Source of the DNA: a virus
Virus record (IMG/VR): IMGVR_UViG_3300047586_000015
Coordinates: 1-25,800 of that record
DNA: 25,800 nt
Direction: 5' to 3' (one strand)
Shown: positions 1-8,034 of the stretch, piece after piece
Numbering within the stretch: position 1 is the first letter of the stretch
Layout: the number at the start of each line of letters is the position of its first letter
The notes under the pieces: generated by a model
Databases searched by the model: none
What the model saw: only the letters and a program-made list of their open reading frames with translations
Told to the model about the DNA's origin: nothing
Program-made: the position numbers and the translations under genes

Positions 1-76
1 CGGATATTCCCATCTGTTCGTAGATTTCGTAAGCAACCCTGGCAATTTCTTCTTTGAGATTCTGTTTGCTGTCCAT
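1..76 (-). CDS. DUF2934-like protein, N-terminal fragment
   Basis: The reverse strand reads an ATG at 76 followed by 25 open codons to the window edge, beginning MDSKQNLKEEIARVAYEIYE. The pattern IARVAYEIYEQMG resembles the start of DUF2934 proteins (IAxxAYxLYExxG), small proteins of unknown function common in deltaproteobacteria and relatives. Only the N-terminus is visible, so neither length nor the expected downstream tryptophan/acidic motif can be checked. It is divergent from the packaging operon and could be host flanking DNA or a phage gene. The ribosome site is weak (AAGAG about 8 bases upstream). Confidence 0.5.
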   Translation of the reverse strand, partial: MDSKQNLKEEIARVAYEIYEQMGIS

Positions 77-450
77 GATGGGCTCTTTTTATTGAGTCGA
101 GGGAACCGGATTCTCCCGATATGCAGGTTGATGTTTGTTATCTCCGTTTACCGCCTGGTTTCCAGACGGTGCCACATCATTTCAATCATTACCGTTTGTA
201 CTCTCGCATGGTTCTAAAAATCAGTCAATCATTGAGTACAGGAAGGAGCCCACACTTCGCTGCACCCGCCTTTTGGACAAAAGAATATCCACTATTTCCG
301 GTCGAAAGCAAACAGTTTTCTCAAGGTTAACGTTTTACTGACTTCAGCTTGCTACATATTTTTCACAAGTATGCTTAAATCGGAGGAACCAATAAATCTG
401 TCCGGGATTGTACCCCCACGGTACCCCCTATTGGGGTTCTATCGTTCGGG
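77..450. other. Non-coding leader upstream of the packaging genes
   Basis: No convincing gene is seen. Two overlapping short open frames (121-330 and 135-341) lack ribosome sites and family resemblance. The stretch is more AT-rich than the genes to its right. It holds a 19-base dyad at 151-169 (CCG-C-CTGG-TTT-CCAG-A-CGG), a GGAGG at 382-386 with no well-placed ATG after it, and the 8-mer GTACCCCC repeated at 410-417 and 421-428. I found no clear sigma-70 promoter; TTGCTA (349-354) and TATGCT (370-375) are only 15 bases apart and are unconvincing. Confidence 0.5.
410..436. repeat. Tandem GTACCCCC 8-mers followed by a CCCC-TATT-GGGG dyad
   Basis: GTACCCCC occurs at 410-417 and again at 421-428, with an 11-base period (about one helical turn). 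The second copy runs into CCCC-TATT-GGGG. The element lies 40-65 bases before the small terminase ATG. It could be an operator or part of a packaging or initiation site; its function is not known from sequence alone. Confidence 0.45.
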
Positions 451-474
451 TTGGTTTTTTGTTCCAATGGGGCC

Positions 475-1206
475 ATGAAACCATTGAAATCAAAACCCAC
501 CCGCCAAAAGACCAAACCGAAGAGGAGGGCCAAGATATGCACTAATACTACCAAGACCAGTTCCAAACCTGCACCAAATCTGTCAAAATCTGCCTCAAAT
601 CTGTCGAAACCTGTATCAAACCTGACACTATCTGCAAAGCAGCAACTTTTTGTCCTCGAATTTTTGGTGGACAAAAACGCTACACAGGCCGCGATTCGGG
701 CCGGTTACAGCGTCCGCACGGCTCGCAAGATAGCAACCGAAAACCTGTCAAAACCAGTCATAAAAGCCGCAATCGACACCGAGATTGAAAAGCAGAAGGC
801 GCGGATCACCTTTACCGCCGATCAAGTCCTGGAAGAGCTGGCCCTTATCGGCTTCGCCAACATGGCCGATTTCATCCATGTTGATGAGAGCGGCATGGTC
901 CAGGCCCTACCGTTTGAAACCCTGGCCGAGGGGCAGTCCCGGATCGTCAAGAAGGTGAAAGACAAGCGCGTCATTCGGAGCACCAAAGGCACTGAGGACA
1001 ACCCGGACGGTGATCAGATCCTTGACGCGACGTTCGAGTTTGAGCTGTGCGACAAGGTGAAGTCCCTGGAGCTGTTAGCGCGGCACCTGGGCCTCCTGCA
1101 CGACAAGACCGAGGTCGATCTCAAGCAGCCGATCCAGATCACGATCAAGAAGTTTTGCAGCCGGAAGACGGCGAAGGATACCGATGGGAGTCGAGCTACC
1201 TCATAA
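475..1206 (+). CDS. terS: Terminase small subunit (Terminase_2 type)
   Basis: This protein of 243 residues is expected to recognise the packaging start site on phage DNA and bring in the large terminase. After a basic, low-complexity N-terminal arm of about 50 residues comes the typical family core, LSAKQQLFVLEFLVDKNATQ followed by AAIRAGYS, a helix-turn-helix region for DNA binding. The arm holds three 7-residue repeats of the form S-K-x-x-x-N-L (about residues 30-50), which at DNA level form a helically phased heptamer array. I chose ATG at 475 over the in-frame TTG at 451, which would add only eight residues; neither has a good ribosome site. The end overlaps the large terminase start by 23 bases, implying coupled translation. 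The family call is firm; the start is less so. Confidence 0.85.
   Translation: MKPLKSKPTRQKTKPKRRAKICTNTTKTSSKPAPNLSKSASNLSKPVSNLTLSAKQQLFVLEFLVDKNATQAAIRAGYSVRTARKIATENLSKPVIKAAIDTEIEKQKARITFTADQVLEELALIGFANMADFIHVDESGMVQALPFETLAEGQSRIVKKVKDKRVIRSTKGTEDNPDGDQILDATFEFELCDKVKSLELLARHLGLLHDKTEVDLKQPIQITIKKFCSRKTAKDTDGSRATS
554..634 (+). repeat. Helically phased AAAYCTG array inside terS (candidate pac site)
   Basis: The heptamer AAACCTG or AAATCTG occurs at 565, 576, 586, 597, 607 and 618. Steps of 11, 10, 11, 10 and 11 bases average one turn of B-DNA. Degenerate copies continue the phase at 554 (AGACCAG) and 628 (CTATCTG). Alternate copies fall in different codon phases: some encode Lys-Pro/Lys-Ser, others straddle the Asn-Leu codons. 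Two more copies lie at 741 (AAACCTG) and 751 (AAACCAG). In P22 and related phages pac lies in or beside the small terminase gene, so this is a reasonable pac candidate. That role is inference. Confidence 0.55.
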
Positions 1207-2521
1207 CGGGTGGGAACCGCGCGACGATCAGATCGCCCTCTGGGATTACCTGGAGAATGGCGGGAAGCGTGCCGTCGAGGTCGCACATCGCCGCTGGGGC
1301 AAAGATGACATCGCCCTTCACTTCACTGCGACGGCATCACAAGAGCGCATCGGAAACTACTGGCATATGCTGCCGCAATTCAACCAGTGCCGCAAGGCCA
1401 TTTGGGAGGCCGTGAACCCCCGGACCGGCATGAAGCGGATCGACGAGGCATTCCCTGAAGAGATGCGGGCCTCGATACGATCCACCGACATGTACATCGG
1501 CTTCAAGAACGGTGCATCATGGCAGGTTGTGGGCTCCGACAACTACAACGCCCTGGTCGGCTCCCCGCCTATTGGCATCGTCTTTTCCGAGTACGCCCTC
1601 AGTGACCCTCGTTCCTGGGCCTACCTTTCCCCCATCCTTGAAGAAAATGGCGGATGGGCCGCGTTCATCTCCACGTCCAGAGGAAACAATCACCTGAAAC
1701 AGATGTTGGATTTCGCCCGCATCACCCTTGGCTGGTTCGCGCAAGTCCTGACTGCAGACGACACGCCGGTCTTTACCAAGATGCGCCTGGAGGAGATCCG
1801 GGCCGAGTTGGTCGGGACGTTTGGGCCGGAGATGGGCGAGGCCATGTTCCAGCAAGAGTATTTCTGCTCGTTCCAGGGCGCAGTGATGGGCGCGTACTAC
1901 GCCAAACAGATGGCCCTGGCTCGCAAGGAAGGCAGGATAACGAGCGTGCCCCACGAGACAGGCGCCGAAGTCTACACCTTTTGGGATCTGGGTGTGGACG
2001 ACTCCATGACGATCTGGTTCGCGCAGTTCATCGGCAAGGAGACCAGGTGCATCGATTATTACGAGAGCAGCGGCATGGGCTTGGCTCATTACGCCAAGAT
2101 CCTGAAGGAAAAGCCCTACGTTTATGGCGATCACTACATGCCCCACGATGCGGCAGTGCGAGAGATGAGCGCCGGCGAGCACGCAAAGAGCAGGGTCGAG
2201 GTAGCCGAGGAGCTGGGGATCAAACCGATCATCGTCGTTGAGCGCCCACGGAACACGGACGCCGTCATGAACGGCATCGAGGCCGTGAGGAATGCCCTGG
2301 GTTCGTGCTGGTTCGATGAGCGCAAGTGTTCCCCCGGCATATCGGCTTTGGAAGGCTACAGGGCCGAATACGACGAAGAAAAGAAGATTCTCAAGCGGAC
2401 ACCGCTGCATGACCACTGCTCTCACGGGGCCGACGGGTTCAGGACTTTCGCCGTTGGGTACAGGGCGAAGCGGATCAATAAATCTTCCAACAGGCAAGTC
2501 GTTTCAGGGTGGGCCGCATGA
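1184..2521 (+). CDS. terL: Terminase large subunit (packaging ATPase/nuclease)
   Basis: This 445-residue protein is the motor that pumps DNA into the prohead and cuts it. The N-terminal ATPase shows a Walker A-like HRRWGKDD at residues 35-42, a Walker B-like hydrophobic strand ending IVFSEY near 132-137 (Ser-Glu where Asp-Glu is more usual), and a coupling motif STSRG near 163-167. The C-terminal RNase H-like nuclease is suggested by FWDLGVDDS (near 266-274), HDA (near 321) and HGADGFR (near 414-420), which supply acidic metal ligands. Length is normal for the family. The start overlaps terS by 23 bases and the stop overlaps the next ATG as ATGA, so the genes are probably translationally coupled. 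Confidence 0.93.
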   Translation: MGVELPHNGWEPRDDQIALWDYLENGGKRAVEVAHRRWGKDDIALHFTATASQERIGNYWHMLPQFNQCRKAIWEAVNPRTGMKRIDEAFPEEMRASIRSTDMYIGFKNGASWQVVGSDNYNALVGSPPIGIVFSEYALSDPRSWAYLSPILEENGGWAAFISTSRGNNHLKQMLDFARITLGWFAQVLTADDTPVFTKMRLEEIRAELVGTFGPEMGEAMFQQEYFCSFQGAVMGAYYAKQMALARKEGRITSVPHETGAEVYTFWDLGVDDSMTIWFAQFIGKETRCIDYYESSGMGLAHYAKILKEKPYVYGDHYMPHDAAVREMSAGEHAKSRVEVAEELGIKPIIVVERPRNTDAVMNGIEAVRNALGSCWFDERKCSPGISALEGYRAEYDEEKKILKRTPLHDHCSHGADGFRTFAVGYRAKRINKSSNRQVVSGWAA

Positions 2522-2898
2522 GAGTAATCGACAGAGACTATGGATATTTTAAGGGCAAACCGGTCATGATCCTGAAGTCGGCAGGACGGGACAATGGAAA
2601 GCGCTTCATCATCAAGCTGGATGACCTCTGGAAGTACAGCGACACGCACAACGAACTCTTCGAGTCGTTTCTGGCCAACAAAGTCATTCAGATATGCGGA
2701 CTGTTCGACATTCCTGTTTCCAAAGGCGAGAGGACCTTCGCCCAGATGATGGCCTCGATAGCCACAACGATCATGGACGGGATAGACGGGCTCGTGAAGA
2801 TGCCGCCATTCCAAGCAGGGCACGATGACCCGGACACGGTGATCGACATGCAGCATACCAGTGACAGAGCCGACATAAAAGTGGGAATGATGTCCTGA
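2518..2898 (+). CDS. Small protein between terminase and portal, function unknown
   Basis: This 126-residue protein has no family I recognise. ATG at 2518 forms an ATGA overlap with the terminase stop and is preceded by a purine-rich AGGGTGGG; a GTG at 2509 in the same frame is less likely. The sequence is mixed alpha/beta and soluble, with no signal peptide or membrane segment. Its stop shares bases with the portal start (TGATG). The tight fit between terminase and portal suggests a packaging or head-assembly accessory role, but nothing in the sequence proves this. Confidence 0.8.
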   Translation: MRVIDRDYGYFKGKPVMILKSAGRDNGKRFIIKLDDLWKYSDTHNELFESFLANKVIQICGLFDIPVSKGERTFAQMMASIATTIMDGIDGLVKMPPFQAGHDDPDTVIDMQHTSDRADIKVGMMS

Positions 2899-5339
2899 TG
2901 AGCGAGCGAACTCAAAGAGCCGAAAACGTAAGGAGCATCGAGGAATACACCCCTCGCGAGTTCGACGTTGACGAACACTTGGATGATCTGGGGCTCGAAA
3001 AGCCCCCCAAAGGAATTCATCCGCTCGACAGGGAGGATGTCCGCAAGCGCTTTACGAAGGTGTCGTCCTGGTTCGCCCAAGAGAGGACGCGGCAGGCTGA
3101 TTTCCGCTGTGAGTCGATGACAGACCATGAGTTCTATGACGGACCGGGGCAGTGGACGCAGGAAGAGAAGGCGATCCTGGCCAAGCGGTCCCAGGTGCCG
3201 ATCACCTTCAACCAGGTCAAGCCAACGGTCGATTGGGTACTTGGGACTGAAAAGAAGATCCGGGTTGACTATCGCGTTCTACCCAGGGGTGAAGAGGACG
3301 CGAAGAGTGCGGAAATGAAGACGAAGCTCTTCAAGTACGTCTCCGATGTGAACAACGCGGGATTCAAGAGATCGAAGTCATTCGCCGACGCAGTCCTGGC
3401 TGGTGTTGGATGGATCGATCACGGGATCAACCCAGACCCGGATAACGAGCCCCTTGTCGTCTCATACGAGGATTGGCGATACATCTGGTGGGACACACTG
3501 GCCGTTGAGGACGACCTCTCCGATGCCCGTTACGTTTTCAGGGGCAAGTGGGTGGATGAAGACGTTGCCTGTGCCATGTTCCCGGATAGGGCGGACGTTA
3601 TCCATGCTTCTGTTATCAGCGGGGATCAGGGGTTCGGGTACGAGACCTTTGCGGAAATGCTTGATCCTGCCTTCGATCCGAAGATGGCGGGCGGGATGCC
3701 TCACAGCAGTACAGGCTTTACGCCGCAGTACACCGGGTTTTTCGGGTACATCGGCACCCAGACCTCTGTTGAGCCGCGGGATCGCGTGTTTCTGGTCGAG
3801 TGTCAGTATCGGACCCCGGCAAGAAAGAAGCTGTTGCGCGGCAAGGAACTGGGAACGCTTCAGGGGATCACCTTCGACGAGGGCAACGAGCATCACCAGA
3901 GGCTGGTGGAACTGGGGATAGGGCAGCCAGTCGAATCAACCGTGATGGAGATGCGTCAGATAATCTTCACCGGCGACTCGGTTCTTCAGGATGGGGAGTC
4001 TCCGTACCGACACAAACGCTTCAGTCTGGTGCCGATCTGGGGCTTCAAGCGGAAGAAGGACGGGACGCCCTACGGCATTGTCCGGAATCTCAGAGACCCG
4101 CAGAAAGACCTGAACAAGCGCCGGTCAAAGGCCCTTTATCTGCTGTCAGCCAACCGGGTAATGGCGGATGACGACGCGATCGACAACACCGACCAGAGTT
4201 GGAGCGATATCGTCCAGGAGGCGAATCGCCCGGACGGATTGATAAAGGTCAACCCAAAGAGTCAACGCGGGGTCGAGATCCAGAACGAGAACAAGATGGC
4301 TGAAGAGCACGTCATGCTGATGACCCAGGACGAGAAGTACATCCAGAGCGCGTCAGGCGTGACGGACGAGCTGATGGGCCGGGACACGAATGCCGTATCG
4401 GGGAAGGCGATCAGGGCACGACAGGAGCAGGGCGGTGTCGTGACGACAGCCTTCTTCGATAACAATCGGCTGGCCTTCAAGCTGTCCGGTGAAATCATTT
4501 TGTCGATGATCGAGCAGCTCTACACCGAAGAAAAGAAGATCCGAATCACGGGGGGCGAGAACGGGAAGACGCCCGAGTTCCTTGAGATCAACAAGCCCGA
4601 CCCGGAGACGGGCGAGATCATTGGAGACATCACGGCAAGCCAGGCGGATTTCGTCATTTCCGAGCAGGATTACTCCGCGACGATCCGCGAGGCTATGTTC
4701 GCGTCCATGACTGAGATCCTCAAGACCTTGCAGCCCGAAGCAGCGATACAAGTCATTGATCTATGGTTCGAGTTGTCCGATTTGCCCGGCAAGGAGAAGT
4801 TTGTTGATCGATTCAGGGCAATCACCGGCCAACGAGGCACCGATGCTCAGCCCACGCCTGAACAGGCGGCAGCGGATCAGGCCAAGGCAGACGCGGCGGC
4901 ACAGGCGGCAGAGGCGCAGAACCAGATCCTTCAGACGCAGCTCGCAGCCGAACAGGCGAAAGTCAAGAAGCTCGAACAGGAAGCCCAGCTTATTGCTGCG
5001 AAGATCAAGACCGAGTCCGTCAACCAGCAGGTGAGCGCCGCGGGTGTCGATTATGACAAGGAAAAGCTCCGGATGGAGAAGGCGGCAACGCTGAACACCA
5101 TCGAGCAGGGTGAGCACCAGAGGACCATGCAGACGCGGGATCAGAGCGCCAAGGAAGAACAGGCAGCCCACGACATGATGATGACCGAAAAGAATGCAGA
5201 GCACACCGCGGACCAGGCAGAGCATCAGAAGACTATGGATGTGAAGCGCATGGCCCTCGACGAGAAGATGATCAAGCACAAGGACACGGCAGGCAGGGCG
5301 GTCGAAAGGGGACTGAAGAGCAACAACCAGAAGAAATAA
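2898..5339 (+). CDS. Portal protein, P22 type
   Basis: This 813-residue protein would form the dodecameric ring at the head vertex through which DNA enters and leaves. The N-terminal half resembles P22-type portals: a region around residues 55-110 ending in NQVKPTVDWVLGTEKK, a conserved aromatic stretch (EDWRYIWWDT) near residue 190, and a section near 395-420 (NLRDPQKDLNKRRSKALYLL) typical of the family. From about residue 650 the sequence turns into a Gln/Ala/Glu/Lys-rich coiled coil to the C-terminus, matching the helical barrel of long P22-like portals. It is longer than P22 gp1 mainly because of this tail. It starts on the stop of the previous gene (TGATG). Confidence 0.93.
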   Translation: MSERTQRAENVRSIEEYTPREFDVDEHLDDLGLEKPPKGIHPLDREDVRKRFTKVSSWFAQERTRQADFRCESMTDHEFYDGPGQWTQEEKAILAKRSQVPITFNQVKPTVDWVLGTEKKIRVDYRVLPRGEEDAKSAEMKTKLFKYVSDVNNAGFKRSKSFADAVLAGVGWIDHGINPDPDNEPLVVSYEDWRYIWWDTLAVEDDLSDARYVFRGKWVDEDVACAMFPDRADVIHASVISGDQGFGYETFAEMLDPAFDPKMAGGMPHSSTGFTPQYTGFFGYIGTQTSVEPRDRVFLVECQYRTPARKKLLRGKELGTLQGITFDEGNEHHQRLVELGIGQPVESTVMEMRQIIFTGDSVLQDGESPYRHKRFSLVPIWGFKRKKDGTPYGIVRNLRDPQKDLNKRRSKALYLLSANRVMADDDAIDNTDQSWSDIVQEANRPDGLIKVNPKSQRGVEIQNENKMAEEHVMLMTQDEKYIQSASGVTDELMGRDTNAVSGKAIRARQEQGGVVTTAFFDNNRLAFKLSGEIILSMIEQLYTEEKKIRITGGENGKTPEFLEINKPDPETGEIIGDITASQADFVISEQDYSATIREAMFASMTEILKTLQPEAAIQVIDLWFELSDLPGKEKFVDRFRAITGQRGTDAQPTPEQAAADQAKADAAAQAAEAQNQILQTQLAAEQAKVKKLEQEAQLIAAKIKTESVNQQVSAAGVDYDKEKLRMEKAATLNTIEQGEHQRTMQTRDQSAKEEQAAHDMMMTEKNAEHTADQAEHQKTMDVKRMALDEKMIKHKDTAGRAVERGLKSNNQKK

Positions 5340-5352
5340 GAGGAGAATTGAA

Positions 5353-5568
5353 ATGCCAACAGACCCGAAAATAGCGGCGGCAAATATGCAGGCGACAAGA
5401 ATTGGCAGTCGAATGCCACCGGCACGGGTGGCGCCAGGACAATCCCTAGGGCAGGTAAGGGACATTCCCGAAAACCCCACAGATGATGCGGCTATCATTA
5501 CTCGGGTAAAATCTTTGCTCACGAAGGCTATGGAGTTGTTGGCTAACATCGGGCCAGGGACACAATAG
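5353..5568 (+). CDS. Small protein after portal, function unknown
   Basis: This 71-residue reading frame starts at ATG 5353 with AGGAG at 5341-5345, a good spacing. The first half is basic and Pro/Ala/Gly-rich and probably unstructured; the second half (IITRVKSLLTKAMELLANIG) is a predicted amphipathic helix. It lies 13 bases after the portal stop and before a strong terminator, so it is the last gene of the packaging transcript. I do not recognise the family. Small proteins here are sometimes virion or assembly factors. Confidence 0.7.
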   Translation: MPTDPKIAAANMQATRIGSRMPPARVAPGQSLGQVRDIPENPTDDAAIITRVKSLLTKAMELLANIGPGTQ

Positions 5569-5646
5569 AGAGGGAGTTCAAGGGTAGTAATTAAAAATTG
5601 GGGTTCATCCAAGGTCTGATCAACCAAGGATGAAGCAAGAATAAAC

Positions 5647-5692
5647 AAGGACGGTCGTGTGGGACCACACTCTCACACTTCCGTCCTTTTTT
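5647..5692 (+). terminator. Rho-independent terminator after the packaging/portal block
   Basis: An outer stem AAGGACGG (5647-5654) pairs with CCGTCCTT (5681-5688), enclosing GTGTGG/CCACAC complementarity, and is followed by a T-run to 5692. It separates the portal transcript from the scaffold and capsid genes. The T-run leads directly into the 18-base leader element at 5694-5711. Confidence 0.85.
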
Positions 5693-5693
5693 A

Positions 5694-5711
5694 TTGCCCC
5701 GAGCAACCACA
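5694..5711 (+). repeat. 18-base leader element, copy 1
   Basis: TTGCCCCGAGCAACCACA lies just after the terminator T-run and 22 bases before the scaffold-like gene. An identical 18-mer lies at 11788-11805, 19 bases before another structural gene. The core TTGC-CCCGA-GCAA can form a small stem-loop. It may be part of a duplicated terminator-leader cassette or a late regulatory site. Confidence 0.6.
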
Positions 5712-5733
5712 ACCGAGAGGGAGGGAGGATATC

Positions 5734-6786
5734 ATGGGAAAGATCACGGAAGACGAGTTGGCGATGCTGAGCCTCGAAGAGCGAGAGGCCCTTGATGGGG
5801 AAACGGAGAACAAAAGCACGGAGGAGATCAAGGCCGAAGAAGAGGCCGCCGCAGCCGCCAAGGCGAAGGAAGAGGGGGCAGGGGAAGCAAAGCGGACGGT
5901 CGAGAAGAAGACGGTGGAGGAGAAGACTGAAGAGGAGAAGGCGGCGGAGGCAGCGGAAGCAGAGAAGCTCGAAGAAGAGGCCAAAGCCAAGGCGGCTGCA
6001 GACGCAGAAGAGGCAGCAGCAGTACAGGCTGCCAAAGAAGCGGCAGACCTGGAGGCAACGCAGAAGGCGGAAGAGGCCGCTGCCGCAGCGACCGTCATTG
6101 TACCCAAAAATGAACCTGTTTTCACCCTGGAGGCCGAGAAAAAGCACGGAACCAGGGAGGAAATCGAAGCCAAGATGACGGCGCTGGACACGAAGTTCGA
6201 GGATGGGGACATCACCCTGGCTGCTTACAACAGGGAACGCGCCGAGTACGTCGAATCGCTCACCGAGATGAAGATGTTCGACAAGATCAACGCCCAGGTC
6301 CAGAAGGCGGCAGCCGAAAAGGGATGGAAGGACGCCCAAGCCGATTTTTTTAGCAGCAACCCTGAGTATTCCGCAGAGCGGATCAAGAATGTGGCTTTTG
6401 TGGACGCCGTCAACCGGCTCCTGGCCACTGATGAGTCAAAGAATATGACCGACACCCAGATTTTCGAGGACGCAAAGAAAGAATGCGATGCGGTTTTCCA
6501 CCCAGGCGGACCGCACAAGGCGGACGATGGCAATGTTGTGTCCATCGAAGAGAAGCGCACGGTTATCGAGGCCGCCGAGGAGAAGCGCAAGGCTATCGAG
6601 GCCGCGAAGAAGGTGGAGGCCGAGAGGGCCGCGGGGGTCAAGACGCTTGCCAAGGTCCCGGTATCGGAAGGGAATCAGGGAGACGATAAGTATGACGCGA
6701 TTGATAAGCTCACGGGGGAAGCCTACGAGAACGCAGTCGCCAAGATGAGCGATACGGAACGGGCGATCTATGCAGCCCGCTCATAA
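5734..6786 (+). CDS. Scaffold-like protein, Glu/Ala/Lys-rich
   Basis: This 350-residue protein directly precedes the major capsid gene, the usual place for a scaffolding protein that templates the prohead and is later lost. Residues about 25-125 are an extreme Glu/Ala/Lys-rich stretch predicted to be one long helix or coiled coil. A more ordinary alpha-helical section follows (about 130-270), then another short Glu/Ala/Lys helix and a C-terminal tail that is partly basic, as in many scaffolds that bind capsid protein. ATG 5734 is chosen because GAGGGAGGAT lies just before it; an open frame extends further upstream but through the terminator and leader. Function is inferred from position and composition. 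Confidence 0.75.
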   Translation: MGKITEDELAMLSLEEREALDGETENKSTEEIKAEEEAAAAAKAKEEGAGEAKRTVEKKTVEEKTEEEKAAEAAEAEKLEEEAKAKAAADAEEAAAVQAAKEAADLEATQKAEEAAAAATVIVPKNEPVFTLEAEKKHGTREEIEAKMTALDTKFEDGDITLAAYNRERAEYVESLTEMKMFDKINAQVQKAAAEKGWKDAQADFFSSNPEYSAERIKNVAFVDAVNRLLATDESKNMTDTQIFEDAKKECDAVFHPGGPHKADDGNVVSIEEKRTVIEAAEEKRKAIEAAKKVEAERAAGVKTLAKVPVSEGNQGDDKYDAIDKLTGEAYENAVAKMSDTERAIYAARS

Positions 6787-6907
6787 AGACAGTAGTGTCC
6801 CACGTTCTGGTTCAAACATAGCCAGCCCGATGACCGGGAAGTGATGGGGGAAATGGAGAGACGGCGAAACACAAAAACATTTTCTATCACTTTTAGGAGG
6901 ATACGCA
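6787..6907 (+). other. Leader of the major capsid gene
   Basis: The 121-base gap contains only weak dyads (for example CCCG-ATGAC-CGGG at 6826-6838) and ends with the strong ribosome site TTAGGAGGATACGCA before ATG 6908. I see no clear promoter or terminator. Confidence 0.4.
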
Positions 6908-8011
6908 ATGGGACAGACAATCATCGGTGTAAACGACCCCAAGGCCGTCAAGAAGTATTCGGCATTCCTTGCGGTAGACGTGGCGCGGGATTCCTATTTC
7001 TCCCGCAAGTTCATGGGCGCTGAGGGCAGCTCCATGCCCATCCAGGTCGTGAAAGACCTCGAAAGCACGGCGGGAGACAAGGTTTCCTTCGACCTCGTCA
7101 TGCAGTTGAAAATGCAACCCGTGGAAGGGGACACCCCCTTGACCGGGAAGGAAGAGGACCTGAAGTTCTACTCCGACGACATCCTGATCAATCAGATGCG
7201 CGGCGGGGTGAACACGGGCGGCAGGATGACCCAGAAGCGGACGATCCACCAGCTCCGCGAGATCGCACGGGTACGGCAGTCGGAATGGTGGAGCCGGGTA
7301 TTCGACGAGCTCTTCTTCATGTACCTGTCCGGGCTCCGCGGGTCCAATGCGGACTACATCTTTCCGACCAGTTACGCGGGATTTGCAGGGAACGCCTTCA
7401 ACGCCCCCGACACCGAGCACTTGCTCATGCCGGGCACGAAGATCAAGACGACCATTGCCGCGGGCGACACGATCACCCTGGGGCTCATCGACAAGGCTGT
7501 GGCTCTGGCCTCGATGATGGGAGGCGGAACGGGGGGAACCCCCAAGATCCAGCCGATCCTCATCAACGGCGAGAAGCACTTCGTCCTCTTGATGAACCCA
7601 TGGCAGGTGTACGACCTTCGGCAGACCACGGGCGGCGCCGGCTGGCTGGACATACAGAAGGCAGCGGCAGCGGCAGAGGGCCGCAAGAACCCGATCTTCC
7701 AGGGCGGGCTCGGCATGTATAACAACGTGGTCCTGCATGAGCACCAGGCCGTAATCCGTATGGCCGACTACGGCAACCCCGCGACCGTTGAGGCGGCGCG
7801 GGCTCTGTTCATGGGCGTCCAGGCGGCAGTGATCGCCTTCGGCTCCAAGGGCAACGGTCTCCGCTTCGGCTGGTACGAGGAGGAGAGAGACAGTGGAAAC
7901 CAGGTGGTGATCAGCACGCACTCGATCTTCGGAATCTCCAAGGTGCAGTTCAACGCCAAGGACTTCGGGATCATGGCAATCGACACGGCAGCCAAGCAGC
8001 CGGTCGGGTAA
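6908..8011 (+). CDS. Major capsid protein, N4-gp56 family
   Basis: This 367-residue protein would be the main head shell subunit. It resembles the N4-gp56 family of capsid proteins: an N-terminal arm with YFSRKFMGA, then VVKDLESTAGDKVSFDLVMQ and QPVEGDTPLTGKEEDLKFY, and the RQSEWWSRVFDELFFMYLSG helix near 120-140. Length is near the family norm. A strong ribosome site (AGGAGG) precedes ATG 6908. The gene follows the scaffold candidate and is followed by a compact hairpin, as expected for a highly expressed gene. Codon use is strongly GC-ending, which leaves a long meaningless open frame on the opposite strand. Confidence 0.92.
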   Translation: MGQTIIGVNDPKAVKKYSAFLAVDVARDSYFSRKFMGAEGSSMPIQVVKDLESTAGDKVSFDLVMQLKMQPVEGDTPLTGKEEDLKFYSDDILINQMRGGVNTGGRMTQKRTIHQLREIARVRQSEWWSRVFDELFFMYLSGLRGSNADYIFPTSYAGFAGNAFNAPDTEHLLMPGTKIKTTIAAGDTITLGLIDKAVALASMMGGGTGGTPKIQPILINGEKHFVLLMNPWQVYDLRQTTGGAGWLDIQKAAAAAEGRKNPIFQGGLGMYNNVVLHEHQAVIRMADYGNPATVEAARALFMGVQAAVIAFGSKGNGLRFGWYEEERDSGNQVVISTHSIFGISKVQFNAKDFGIMAIDTAAKQPVG

Positions 8012-8034
8012 CAGGGGATCACAGGCATGACAAC

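Noticed and set aside
121-341. Two overlapping 68-69 residue plus-strand frames in the left leader
   Set aside because: There is no Shine-Dalgarno site, composition is unlike the neighbouring genes, and no recognisable motif is present.
349-375. Possible plus-strand promoter TTGCTA-N15-TATGCT before terS
   Set aside because: A spacer of 15 bases and weak boxes make it unconvincing.
398-478. Possible CTG-started leader peptide after GGAGG (382-386) ending in ATGA with terS
   Set aside because: CTG starts are rare, the spacing is long, and nothing else supports translation; it may deserve a look only if terS translation is studied.
375-674. 99-residue minus-strand frame opposite terS start, with a hydrophobic middle
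   Set aside because: It is the reverse reading of the repeat-rich terS arm; no ribosome site or conserved pattern was seen.
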